Below, piece by piece: positions 23,074-34,386 of a stretch of DNA of 60,000 nucleotides. The DNA comes from Polytrichum commune (lineage: Eukaryota > Streptophyta > Polytrichopsida > Polytrichales > Polytrichaceae): NCBI GenBank assembly GCA_950295325.1, contig OX485807.1:6390501-6450500 (forward strand). Direction: 5' to 3'. The notes under the pieces were generated by a model. The model had not been told where the DNA came from, did no database searches, and saw only the letters and a program-made list of their open reading frames with translations. The translations under genes and the position numbers were made by a program. Every line of letters begins with the position of its first letter. The stretch's first letter is position 1.

Positions 23074-23936
23074 CTAGCCAACGCCAAAATGATTGAATTC
23101 AAAAGCAAACCGCATCACCGAGGGGAGGCGGGACCCCTTGGGTGCAGGACACCGCCACGTAAGTAGAACCAAACAAACAAACCCCACCAAGGACAACCCC
23201 CCGACCCCACCCAACCAAGGATCCCCCCCACCCCACTTGCCAAGGACAACCCCCTCACCACCCCCCGCCCTCCCACACACACACCTCAAGGCGGGAAAGA
23301 AATACCACCTACTATGTCTTTTCCAATTCCACTCAATGTGTAAATTCCTTCTCCGACATAAGACACTCCTCGCTCCCCAGGTTTCATCGAAGCCTTGAAA
23401 CAGCGCCACCGCCGAGAAGCTACTAATCTTAATAAGTTCTAGCACCCGGTTCCATACCGCTTTGGCGTAGAGGATAATTCCCTCCCAAATCTTTTGTTTG
23501 ACTTTGGATTCGTACCATTGTTCATTGTTAAACATTCTATCATTGCGTTCAATCCAAATGGTCCAAAGTACAATCCTCCTAAATAAGTGCCAGATTTTAA
23601 TCATTTTGCTATATCGTTTTGGAATTCTCTCCCCAAACAAGGCTTGTTTCCAATTGAAGCAGTCGTAATTGCCCGTTCTCATTCCACATAGTTCATGTAT
23701 GATAAACGTGGCCCATCTCCATGCCCTTCTAGCTTGGATGCAATCCCAGAACTTATGCTTGACCGATTTGCTAGTATTAGGGAGACAAAAGACACATTGT
23801 TTAGAGATTGAGGCCAGGGCAATGCGGGCTCTCCATTCATTGACGGCAACCGCTTTATGCCAGATTGACCAAATGAATGCCGCTTCTTTCCCAGATCGTA
23901 GTGGGTCCCAAATTTGGGACCAGTAAAACCTGTCAT
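23074..23936 (-). pseudogene. LINE-1 zf-RVT domain and C-terminal tail
   Basis: After the deletion junction the minus strand encodes FYWSQIWDPLRSGKEAAF with a CVFC..H-type zinc motif. It continues through RTGNYDCFNWKQALFGERIP, LWTIWIERNDRMFNNEQW and a Gly/Trp-rich end (GEGVVLGKWGGGDPW). The zf-RVT domain is typical of plant L1 ORF2 C-termini. Confidence 0.85.
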
Positions 23937-25357
23937 TCTAAGCCTTCCTTCTACAATTGCATTTTTTATTATGTATGTGAGTGCCTCCCCCACTATGAGA
24001 AATAAATATGGGGCAATTGGGCATCCTTGTCTCACTCCTCGTTCTACCTGAAATGTGTTGTTTGGGCTTCCATTCAAATTGACCGCGGCTGACGCGTTTT
24101 TGAAAAGCAATCTCACCCATTTGATAAACTTAGCATTGACATTCATCATGTGCATAGTCCTAAATAAGAAATCCCATGAGACCTTGTCGTATGGCTTAGA
24201 AAAGTCTAGTTTCAAGAATACCGTCGGTTGTTTTGATGTTTTGGCCCAGTATAAGGTTTCTTGAGTTAGAACTATGTTATCCAAGATGAATCTTAGCGGG
24301 GGAAATGTTGTCTGCTCTGGACTAATTACATCGCACAAGATAGGCTGAAGTCTAAGTTGTAGAGCCTTTGCAAATATCTTATAGTTGTTGGTCAAAAGGG
24401 TGATGGGTCTCCAATAGTTAAAATCTTTAGAGTCCCCTTCCTTAGGAATAAGGCTAATAAGCCTTCTTGTAATTCCCTCCTGTAAAATCCCATCTTCAAA
24501 CCCTTTAGTTAACATGTGGTGAAAGTCATTTCCAATTGTCAATCACATTTTTTGAAAGAACTCTATTGGAATCCCATCATATTCCGGAGCTTTCCCTTTG
24601 GCCATTGGTGAGACTGCAACTGCTAATTCCCTTTTTGTAATGTCCTTTGCTAATGCTTCATTCATATCCCCTGTAAATGTGGCCGGTAGGCCCTCTAGGA
24701 CTTCATTTATGGCCCCTTCCGAGGTTTCTTTGTACTTGTACAAGTTTTTGTAAAAGTGTAGGCATATTGTCTCAAGGTTCTTTCTCCTATTAAAGCTCAT
24801 TCTTTTATTGTCCCTAAGTTCAGAAATGATTGCTTGTGCATTCTTCTGTCTGACTGACTTGAAGAATTCTCCCGAGCATTTGTCTCCTACTTTTTGCCAT
24901 TTAACCCTTACCCTTATTGTTGCTCCTCTAGCTTTCCTATCTTCTATTCCCTCAATAATACCCCTATACTTGTTGACTTCCCCTTGCTTGACCTCATTAT
25001 GTATGTCCTCATGTAACCTAGCCGTAGTTGTTTCCAAGTTCGCTCTAGCATAAAGTTCATTTTTTTTTATTCCTTTGTCTTTTGCTTGCTAAACTGCTTG
25101 TAGAATCTAGTGACATGTCTAAATTTTGCAAAGAAGGTTGCATCCTCGGGCATCCGTTCCCATATTTCTCTCAATTTGGCTATCATATCTCCTTTCAGAT
25201 GTGCAATGTTCCATTTAAATGCCGATTTCCTTATTTCCCGCTTCCCTATATGTAGTTCTATTTGTACCGGGGCATGATCTGAACCTACAAGGTAGCCATG
25301 AATGAAATATGTTTTGTGGTGAATTTCCAACTTGCTTTTCTCCGGGGTGTAGAACAT
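23679..25357 (-). pseudogene. LINE-1 ORF2 remnant: endonuclease 3' part and reverse transcriptase
   Basis: Pieces in slightly shifted frames: 25357-25067 (end of endonuclease, with SDHAPV), 25037-24543 (RT start, KAPEYDGIP) and 24542 to about 23940. The last contains PKEGDSKDFNYWRPITLL, FLKLDFSKPYDKVSW and GVRQGCPIAPYLFLIV. Canonical plant L1 RT has a YADD box next; here it is missing, deleted directly into the WSQIWDPLR zf-RVT start. The normal K-A-Y-D in the first Asp motif reads K-P-Y-D. Confidence 0.88.
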
Positions 25358-26320
25358 GTCTAGTCTTGCGAGACGTCTTGCTTTACCCTTCTGCCCGTTG
25401 TTCCATGAGAACCGGGGCCCCCTTTGGTGTATGAAGGAGTCTTGGACTTGAAAGACATTGAGTAGTTCATTTCACGTGTATCTTTCTAGGTCGCTAATGC
25501 CTCTACCGCAATCACTCGCTTTGTGTCTCCAACTCAAACAAACTCTACATCTGATGGGTAGTTTGTCATAGTCAATCATTACCATTTGGGTGGCAGGATA
25601 CCTCCCTCTGTCACTAGTTCAATGCTTGTTGCCCAACCTTTACTAATTTTTAGGTTGACACAAAATCTTGGATCTTTTGCATTTTCATTGTCAATTTCCA
25701 TACCAATGACTTCCCCTAGGGTTTTTGCTATTCCGATTGCTTGATCTTGGTGTTCATGCGGTAAGTTCCTGAGACTAACCCATGTTGGGAATGCTAGATT
25801 ACTAGGGTTGTTAGGATTAAACCCTAGAATCCAACTTTACAACATGCACGTACCCCATTTGGATCTAAATGGCGATACCATCAGCGGCGTTTATCTCTTC
25901 CTACTTCTCAACGGCCCCCATCTTCTCATATTTATGTTGGTTGTCATGGTTTTCTTTCCTCCTGAGGGTAGGCATGTAAAGGTGGCTATGATTCAACTAT
26001 CTCAAACTGAAAGGAAGAAGGGTTTGATGCGTTACATAGCACTGCTAGAACACTTTTTCACCGCCAGTAGAAGAGAATGTATAAGTGTTCGCTTTAGCAT
26101 TCCAGTCAAAAAGAGCATCTGTGCCCGTGTAACGAAGTAATTTAATCATTTGAACCACTCGAATATCTTGCAAGAGACATTCGCGGCCTCTGCCAGCCTC
26201 ACAACCTTCTCATCCTTCTCATCATGCCAATTGTACTTCACGTTGGAGTTCGCCGTACAGTGCCTCAAAGAACGACAAAACCGCACGATTGATCCTTCTT
26301 TTCACAAAACTTTCTATTGA

Positions 26321-27411
26321 GGGCCGGTTCACATGGGCTCTCCCAAGTCCCTTGATGTCAATCCGTGCAATCTCAGCCGTTGAGAGCATGGAAGTTGGGA
26401 CTTACCACTTCACAGGGGTCCCACGTCCTAAGTCCCAAGTCACTTGACATCAATCCGTGCAATCTTAGTTGTTGAAAGCATGGAAGTTGGGACTTACCAC
26501 TTCACAGGGGTCCCACGTCCTAAGTCCCAAGTCACTTGACATCAATCCGTGCAATCTTAGTTGTTGAAAGCATGGAAGTTGGGACTTACCACTTCACAGG
26601 GGTCCCACGTCCTAAGTCCCAAGTCACTTGACATCAATCCGTGCAATCTTAGTTGTTGAAAGCATGGAAGTTGGGACTTACCACTTCACAGGGGTCCCAA
26701 GTCCTAAGTCCCAAGTCACTTGACATCAATCCGTGCAATCTTAGTTGTTGAGAGCATGGAAGTTGGGACTTACCACTTCATAGGGGTCCCAAGTCCTAAG
26801 TCCCAAGTCACTTGACATCAATCCGTGCAATCTTAGTTGTTGAGAGCATGGAAGTTGGGACTTACCACTTCACAGGGGTCCCACGTCCTAAGTCCCAAGT
26901 CACTTGACATCAATCCGTGCAATCTTAGCCGTTGAGAGCATGGAAGTTGGGACTTACCACTTCACAGGGGTCCCAAGTCACTTGACGTCAATCCATGCAA
27001 TCTTAGCCGTTGAGAGCATGGAAGTTGGGACTTACCACTTCACAGGGGTCCCAAGTCACTTGATGTCAATCCGTGCAATCTTAGCCGTTGAGAGCATGGA
27101 AGTTTGGACTTACCACTTCACAGGGGTTCCAAGTCCTAAGTCCCAAGTACGACATGGATGCTCACATGGCAACAATTTTTGGAGGTGAGGCTGGGGACTT
27201 GTGTTGAGAGTTGGGTTGAGCAAAAAGCTAGACCCAACTCTCAATACAAGTCCCGTGAACATTTTTGCATAAAATAATCAAGATCCGACTCGAATGATAA
27301 TTAACCATAATTAATGCTTTCTTGAGGCTCAAAAGTTGGGACTTTGCATCCATCTTGGGATTTGCTAACAAGAGTGGGGCTTGGGACTTGGGACCCCATA
27401 TAAACCGGCCG
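26321..27411. mobile_element. GGGCCGGTTCACATGGG TIR element carrying a satellite array
   Basis: The left end GGGCCGGTTCACATGGG and right end (minus strand) CGGCCGGTTTATATGGGG form TIRs. TGA trinucleotides flank both sides (26318-26320 and 27412-27414), a TNA-type duplication. The interior is largely the tandem array described separately. There is no transposase. Superfamily PIF/Harbinger is inferred. Confidence 0.8.
26351..27150. repeat. Tandem array of nine 92/78-bp units inside the TIR element
   Basis: The string CTTGAYRTCAATCCRTGCAA starts units at 26351, 26443, 26535, 26627, 26719, 26811, 26903, 26981 and 27059. Seven steps of 92... then 78 bp occur: the last two units lack 14 bp around CGTCCTAAGTCCCA. 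A 94-codon open frame here is a product of the repeat, not a gene. Confidence 0.95.
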
Positions 27412-27908
27412 TGAGAACCCGTTAGCTTGTCGTGTATTGGAGCCTGTTTTGAAAGTCGGGTGAAATTTTTGGGACTTTCTCTTTCACCTCTCAAACTTCG
27501 AAAAACTTTTAGGATCTAAAATAAGGTAGGCCCATGGGATATGTTGTCCTAAATTCCAACCAGCCTATGCAAGACTAGTTTGGCCCACCCATCCTAGTAG
27601 GACAAGCTAGAACGCCGATTTTTAATAACCCAACAACACCACCCTTTTGTGTGTCATAATTCAAGCATCAAAAAAACTTGGGTACCTTTGTGTTAATCCT
27701 CATAAACTCAAGGTTTGGGACTAAACCCATGGTTTCATTTGCTTTACCATACGAATAACTCGACTATGATCCTAATCTGTGTCACCATTAGCAAGGATCA
27801 TGCTTGCAAGCTAGACTTCTTAGACACTTCTTAGAATATCTCGAAGTCGAATGATGAAGATAAACCTAGAAAGATGTGAAATGTTGTGGGGTGCTTCATG
27901 AAGAAGTA

Positions 27909-28219
27909 CACTAAATAGGTAGATTAGTGTTGGAAACACTAATAATCGACGAAAACGCTAAATGTAAATTGTCTCTATAGTGTTAGAACACTAAATGTCA
28001 ACTCTAACACTATTTGTACCAAGTAGTAACTTTAAATATTTACATGAGCGCATTTAGTGTTAGATGATATTTTGTAAATCTTGGAATGAAGAATTGAATA
28101 TGAGAACCTCGTAAAAGGTATAATTTGTTCAAACCTTATTCAAACACTAATTGTAATATCAGTTGAAAATTAGTGTTTTAGGTAACTATTGCATCTAACA
28201 CTAATCTACCTATTTAGTG
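27909..28219. mobile_element. MITE, 311 bp with perfect 23-bp TIR starting CACTAAATAGG
   Basis: Termini 27909-27931 and 28197-28219 are exact reverse complements. TA flanks both sides (27907-27908; 28220-28221). Sub-terminal AGTGTT/AACACT motifs recur inside. The CACTA start recalls CACTA elements, but the TA duplication fits Tc1/mariner; unresolved. Confidence 0.75.
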
Positions 28220-28578
28220 TAGTTAGATTTTGTAGGTTTAACCAGTCCACAGATTTTAAAATTTCTACCGACTATTAAAAAAAAACTACACGCTTCAGCT
28301 ATCATTTATTGCTCTATGAATGATTCGCTTGCTATTTGTTATTGTTATAGGTAGCGGTGGGTGAGTGCAAAGTCCCAGAAAGGTGAACTAATTGATCATA
28401 AGTTACAGAGTGAAGATCGATTTGGAGCCTTTCATGAGTGGGACACAATGTGAAGCTCAAGAAGTATAGAAAAATGGCAACAACTTCAACTTCAACAACC
28501 ACATCATACAGACAGACAGAAAGGCAAGTCCCATGAAAAGTAACGTCATTGGTCTCTCAACCAACAAGATAATGGGGC

Positions 28579-29999
28579 ACGTTAAAGTTCCCCCATGAAC
28601 TTATAGGGGGAGGTGGATTCGGGTAGGGGCAGCCGTCTATCCAAAAAATCCAAATTTTTTGGACCCGACTGAAAATTGTTGTCGACCTGTCCGGCTGACT
28701 TCGAAAAAACCATTGCCCTTGCATTTTTGAAGGTCATTTATCCACAAATCCCATATTGAGTGCACTTCACCTTCAAGGTCCGAAATCCAATATACATGTT
28801 CACTTCCATTGAGAAAACAAGTAATTGACTGGGATTTCATTTTCAAAGTGAAACCGCCAATAAAGCATGTACATAACTTGGAAGTCACAAAATATTACAA
28901 AAGCCTCATTAGCGCTGCGGTTATGATTTTTGTGACTTACCATTGCAAGGGCCTTTATCATTCTAAAATGGAACTAAAATTAGAGATTTATTTTTAATAT
29001 GTTTAATATGTTTAATATTTTAGTTAATACCTTCTACTTTCACAAAATTTTCATACGCATTTAATGTAATTAAGTGTGATTGAAGGCCCTTGCAATGGTA
29101 AGTCACAAAAATCATAACCTCAGTGCTAATGAGGCTTTTGTAAGATTTTGTGACTTCCAAGTTATGTACATGGTTTTATTGGCGGTGTCACTTTGAAAAT
29201 GAAATCCCAATCAATCGCTTATTTACCCATTGGAAGTGAACATATATATATAGATTTTGGATTTTGGACCTTGAAGGTGAAGTGCACTCAGTATGGGATT
29301 TGTGGATAAGTGGCCTTCAAGAATACAAGGCCAATGGTTTTTTCAAAGTTGGGTGGGCGGGCGGGCAACAATTTTTGGTCGGGTGCAAAAAAACTGGATT
29401 TTTTGGACGGACGACTGCCCTTGCCAAATCCACCTCCCCCTATAAGGGCCAAGTTCCATGTGCCGGTCCTGGTCCGTTTTTTTCAAAATAAATGGGTGGG
29501 CCGGTGAAAAGAGGGTGGTGCCATGTGCCCATCCTTCTCACCCAAGGACCGGTACCCCCCATGGATAGGTGTCCCACATTTTGTGTTGTGCAAGAACGGG
29601 TGCCAAAGGACCGGCGGTCCTAACGGTCACAAGAAGGACACGTGCCAGTTAGAAAGCTCCGGTGACCGGATCGGCCAGACACCTAGGGCCACTTTGTTCT
29701 TCTAGTCCCTTTTTTTGAGGAGTACTCCTAGGGAACGTGTATTTTAAGATGTTTTTAGAATCTAGATGACCTTCATTGCCGGTGACCTTCATAAAGTGTC
29801 ATGTCTTATCACTCACCAAATTTAGTGAGAAAGTAGGAAATCGAAAAAAACCGGCACCCCACATAGAAGTACCCCTCCATAAAATGGGTGACGTCACCCA
29901 TTTTTTAGATGATGTCACCCGTTTCTCACCCATTTAAAAAACGGACCGGGACCGGCACATGGAACTTGGCCCTAAGTTCGTGGGCGGAACTTCAACGTC
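28579..29999. mobile_element. Large foldback element, copy 1 (interrupted by a nested TIR element)
   Basis: The left arm (about 28579-28970) and right arm (about 29080-29445 plus 29976-29999) are inverted copies around a roughly 110-bp A/T-rich centre. They share GTGACTTACCATTGCAAGG, ACTTGGAAGTCACAAAAT, CCTTCAAGGTC and GCCCTTGC... stretches. The outer ends are ACGTTAAAGTTCC..CATGAACTTATAGGGGG. Related copies are at 32886-33859 and, single-armed, 46497-46840. Confidence 0.8.
29446..29972. mobile_element. Nested TIR element GGGCCAAGTTCCATGTGCC, 527 bp
   Basis: The ends GGGCCAAGTTCCATGTGCCG (left) and the same on the minus strand at the right extend to a GGTCC...GGTCCGTTTTTT match. A clean TAA duplication lies at 29443-29445 and 29973-29975. 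It interrupts the right end of the foldback element 28579-29999. No transposase; PIF/Harbinger-type by its TAA duplication. Confidence 0.85.
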
Positions 30000-30907
30000 T
30001 CCTCAAGAGATTGGTCTCCTCAAGGGAATGGTGTGGAGGAGCCATTGGCCAACAACAGAGAAAGGTTGAAAGCACGAGGACTGCAGTCAAGCAACTTGGT
30101 CCACTAATGCTTTTTTAATCATGAAGCCTCACAAGCCCAGCAAGGTTCGCTGCAAGATTATTGCTTGGCTTTTGTGATTTTGATGAAAGATTGCACCCAC
30201 TTTCGGTGTGTTTTGTTTTTTATTTTCCTTTTTGGTCCTTTTGGGGCAAAACTAAGCCAGCTTTAGCTATTTTTGTTTTTCATTTTTTCATTTGTCCTTT
30301 TTGGGCAAAACTTATTAGCTAGTTCTAGCTCAACTTTTTAAAAGGAACATTTGGTGGCATAATTCTCTGTTGTTCTTACTATGGATGATATTGTCGTCTA
30401 ACCACGCTTATACGACACCCTCGTTTATACTATGACACATTTTCTGCCTGACCAAACTTCTTAGCTCAAGACTCCCTCTTTTATACGACTACGACACTCG
30501 ATAACGCGGCATTTGGATAAATATACATGCTTATGGATAAATGGGTGCTTTTCATTCATAATGTATATTCAAAAGGATGTAAGTGGTTACTTCAATCCTA
30601 TCACGTACCTCAATCGCTCATAAATAATACAATAAACAATTACACTCAACACAATAATTGTGAACTTTCAATGGAATATAATATAAAAATTTCACCCTTA
30701 ATAAATGCAATGTAATTGATTATAAGCTCAAACCACCTGACCATAGAAGAGAGACAAAAGATCCTCTTTCCTCCCCTGAGCTTCCTCTTATGCCAAAGGC
30801 ATTACTTTTACTTTTTATTTCCAAATATAATAAGAAGTCTCGTATTCATAGCTCTATCTTTGGTTCTTCTAAAACCTTCTTCCATCTTTTAACTCAATCA
30901 CATTTTT

Positions 30908-31165
30908 CTAGTTGGAATTGTCCAATTCCAACTTGAATCATTCATGTATTCTTCTAGTTGGAACCGTCTAATTTCAAGTTAATTCATCTATCCATTGAGA
31001 ATTGTCTAACTCCAATGAATAGCATCCATCCACTAGGAGTTGTCTTACTCCCATTCATATCTTCTAGTTGGAGTTGTCTAACTGCAACACAAAGATCTTC
31101 CATAGGGAGGTGTCTAACTCCCATGCACAATATGTCCATGGGTTGTCTGCCTCCAATCACCATCT
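30908..31165. repeat. Degenerate tandem repeat, units about 50-60 bp
   Basis: CTTCTAGTTGGARTTGTCTAAYTCCAA-like units recur about five or six times with variation (TTCTAGTTGGAATTGTCCAA, TCTAGTTGGAACCGTCTAAT, CATTGAGAATTGTCTAAC, CTAGTTGGAGTTGTCTAAC, CATAGGGAGGTGTCTAAC). Confidence 0.7.
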
Positions 31166-31920
31166 ACCCACATGCTAAATACATTAGTGTATGATTAGTC
31201 ATCATTCTTCCCCAACTCATCAATCAATAGATCTCTTAATTCAGGTTCCACTAAGACACATCACAACTTCATAAATCTACAGCCATTGCAGCTCCCTTCA
31301 AGATTATTACCCCAAAAAAAAAACAACGACATTATTCATGTCCACTAACATTTTCACTATGACAACACTGTTCGTAAGGTTTTGTGCAACACCAAAAATT
31401 GACATGCTTTGTTGACTTGGAGTGATCTATAAGACTTCTCATGCAACTTCAAGTGTCCCATGCCTATTGCGCATGTTACTTTGGTTGTCATCTATAATGT
31501 ATGTATGTTTAATTTAGTGCGGCATGGAGATTGATGTGCCATGTTAATTAGAGTGGTCACCCCAACTTGTTAGGTAGCAGTAAAGTATCCCATATCACCT
31601 TCTTTAAATTTCAACCAATGATTGCAAAATCATCAACTTGGGTGAACAATATCAACCACACCAAATAGAATATATAGGCTAGTGATAGCAAGATAATTAG
31701 TGTTGGTTAGTTAGTACTGCAGTAAGTGGGTGGTAAATGTCAAGGCTTGTAGCTAAGAATCGACACCAAAAAGACATGTCTTACGATGATATTGAGGTAC
31801 ATGTTCAAAAAAAATGACACCATTCTAAACTTGTTCAATAGTTAACACACTTGGGAAGGCCTTTGCTATGGCATGCCAAAGAGACATAATTCACCTTTTC
31901 CCTTTGACCCCTTGTGATCT

Positions 31921-31977
31921 TTGCATCTCAACTTCAATTTGGATGTAAACAACATCCAAATTGAAGTTGAGATGCAA
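31921..31977. repeat. Perfect 26-bp inverted repeat with 5-nt loop
   Basis: Arms 31921-31946 (TTGCATCTCAACTTCAATTT...) and 31952-31977 are exact reverse complements around AAACA. Confidence 0.95.
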
Positions 31978-32885
31978 CAACCTCCATTGTTTACAATTGC
32001 TAAGCATGTGAGATAATTTGTAATCCCATTCAACAACCATAGATCTATGTTTAGTTGGAAATGTCCATTATAACTCCGCATAAGGTACATGGGTACTAAA
32101 TGGTTTTTTTTTTTTTTGACTAGCTCACTTCTCCTAGGATATGAAAGAATCGACTAGTACGTGAAGGTTGGTGAATCTTCTTATGCTTGTTGAAAATACA
32201 CGCAATAAGAGCGAGATGATTAGAAAATCCAAAGCATGATCGAAGCCATTTGCCTCATAATTCTTGGAGCTCGTATGAATATCTTGTTAATTGCCAATGT
32301 GAAGATTCGTGTGCTCTTTAAGTGGTCATGAGATAGGTCAACCCAATCATGCCAACTTCTGAGACTAGAATTGTTAGCATGTTTTGAGCTCGTAGTCCAA
32401 TCGTTTTTAGAACACATGTATTTTTGGTGTAAGTTCCAGATCCACACCCAACCGCATACAACTCAAGTGTAGGTGTCTAAATTATTGCTATGTTGGATTA
32501 ACACATGTCTACCTTAACCAAGATGTAATCCAATCCACCGTGACTTGCAATGCCTCTAAAGATAGACATATCTTAAGTGGACAATTTTATGGGATTGCAA
32601 ACACCTAAAAAATCATTATCTTTAAAAAAAATTCAATACTTACAAAATACCTCAAAAATAAGCTTTCTTGTGGGAGATCTTCAACACTCATTATTTGAGG
32701 GTATAAAAAAAAATGTTTGGAGGAGATGACAAACATCCAACACCAATTCACAGTTCATAGGAATTTGCTAAGACTTTCTAAACATAAGATTCTTTTGTCC
32801 ATAAATTAGCCATGTAGATAGCCACCCCCCCCCCAGTAGGAAGCAATTTTGTTTCTCAAAGTACACTCCCTACCCACTCTCATGT

Positions 32886-33859
32886 GGGGGACGTTAAATA
32901 CCCCCCCCACGAACTTTTCGGAGTGTCAGAGTCGGGCTGGGGCAGCCGCCCGGCCAAAAAATCTGAAATTTTTGGACCCGACCGAAAACTGCTGCCCGCC
33001 CGCCCGATTTCGAAAAAACCATTGCCCTTGCATTCTTGAAGGCCACTTACTTACAAATCCCATATTAGTGCACTTCACCTTCAAGGGCCAAAATCCAATA
33101 TATATGTTCACTTCCATTGAGTAAATAAGCAATTGACTAGGGATTCATTATCAAAGTGAAACCGTCAATAAAACATGTAATTAACTTGGAAGTCAAAAAT
33201 ATTACAAAACCCTCACTAACACTAAGGTTATTTAATTACCGGGGTTTAATTAGGAATAATTAGTCTTACTTAATTTGGAAAGAATACTTTCTGATTTATT
33301 TGGGATTAATTAGGATTAATCAGAATTAATTAGACATAATTACATTAAATCACAATTAATTAGAATAAGTGCGTATGAATATTCTTGAAAGTAGCCAGAA
33401 TTATCTAAAATATTATAGAATATACATACCACATCAGCACACTAAATTTAAGTGTCATTTAAGAATGACGAAGACAATTTCAAATGGTAAGTCATAAAAA
33501 TTATAACCTCAATGTTGATGAGGATTATCTAATTTTTTGACTTCCAAGTTAATTACATTCTTGGTTGATGGTTTCACTTGCGGAATGAAATCCCATTTAA
33601 TGCCTTATTTATTAAGTGGAAGTGCACATATATATTGGATTTGAGACCTTGAAGGTGAAGTGCACTCAATATGGGATTTGTAGTCAAGCGGCCTTCAAGA
33701 ATGGAAGAGCAATGTTTTTTTCGTTTTCGGGCGGGGCGGGCAGCTATTTTCGGGCGGGTTTGGAAAAAATCCGGGCGGGGCCAGAAATTTCGTGGGAGGG
33801 CTGCCCCCGCCCGAATATGGAATCCCTATTAGTTCGTGGGGGGGTACTTAACGTCCCCC
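32886..33859. mobile_element. Large foldback element, copy 2 (about 974 bp)
   Basis: The ends GGGGGACGTTAAATA (left) and GGGGGACGTTAAGTA (right, minus strand) are followed by C-run..CACGAACT. Inverted arms share CCATATT(G)AGTGCACTTCACC, GTGAAACC..CAATAAAACATG-type and CTTGGAAGTCAAAAA segments with copy 1. The centre is A/T-rich with TTAATTAGGATTAATTAG repeats. Confidence 0.8.
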
Positions 33860-34267
33860 AAAGATAACTTGATCACATTTCAGGTTGCATGTGATAGCAG
33901 AATTGCAAGTCTCGATTTTGGACGTTCAAGCCATTAAGGAGTAAAGGGCTTCTTTTCAAGTATATAATTTCAGTATATTAAGATTTGTAATCCAAGAGGT
34001 ACACTATTTTTTTGGGTATAGTCTTATTTCTTTATGTAGAATTGCAATTAATCATTGTGAATTCCTATGGTGAATCACACTAATTTCAATCACGTCAGAG
34101 CATTTTTTATTTTATTTTTTGAGACAAAAGGCCAAAAACGCCCACGCTAGTAAATACCAAGAAAGAAAAACGCGCCCATCAAGAGGGGAGGCGGTCTCCC
34201 TCGGACGCGAAACACCGCCATGTAAAGAGAAAGAACAACCAACCCCCACCAAGGACAACCCCCAGGA

Positions 34268-34369
34268 CCACCAAGCCAAGGACCACCCCCACCCCACTGG
34301 CCAAGGACAACCCCCAAACCACCAAGCCAAGGACCACCCCCACCCCACCGGCCAAGGACAACCCCCAAA
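34268..34369. repeat. 51-bp minisatellite, two units, in the LINE-2 tail
   Basis: Units 34268-34318 and 34319-34369 (CCACCAAGCCAAGGACCACC...) differ at one or two bases. On the minus strand they encode Gly/Trp-rich repeats (WGGGGPWLGGLGVVLG). Confidence 0.9.
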
Positions 34370-34386
34370 CCACCAAAAGAAGAACA

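Larger units (their letters stand above)
23051..25895 (-). mobile_element. L1-type LINE, 5'-truncated and internally deleted (LINE-1)
   Basis: The 10-bp target duplication TCTTCCTACT lies at 23041-23050 and 25896-25905. The 3' end is GTCTC plus an A-run (minus strand). Reading from the right, it holds the end of ORF1 with a zinc knuckle, a fused 3' part of the endonuclease, the reverse transcriptase up to motif GVRQGCPIAPYLF, then zf-RVT and a Gly-rich tail. Two internal deletions remove the first part of the endonuclease (junction near 25500) and the YADD region of the polymerase (junction near 23937). It is a dead copy of the same family as 34105-44793. Confidence 0.9.
30000..32885. other. 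Gene-free A/T-rich stretch
   Basis: No supported gene. It contains a degenerate tandem repeat (30908-31165), a perfect hairpin (31921-31977) and fragments of dispersed repeats around 31740-31860 (ACACCAAAAAGACATGT). ORFs are at most 78 codons, without recognisable domains. Confidence 0.55.

Noticed and set aside
26904-27188. 94-codon ORF with internal protein repeats
   Set aside because: It is the 78/92-bp satellite read in one frame; unit lengths are not all multiples of three, and no start context or splice signals support it.
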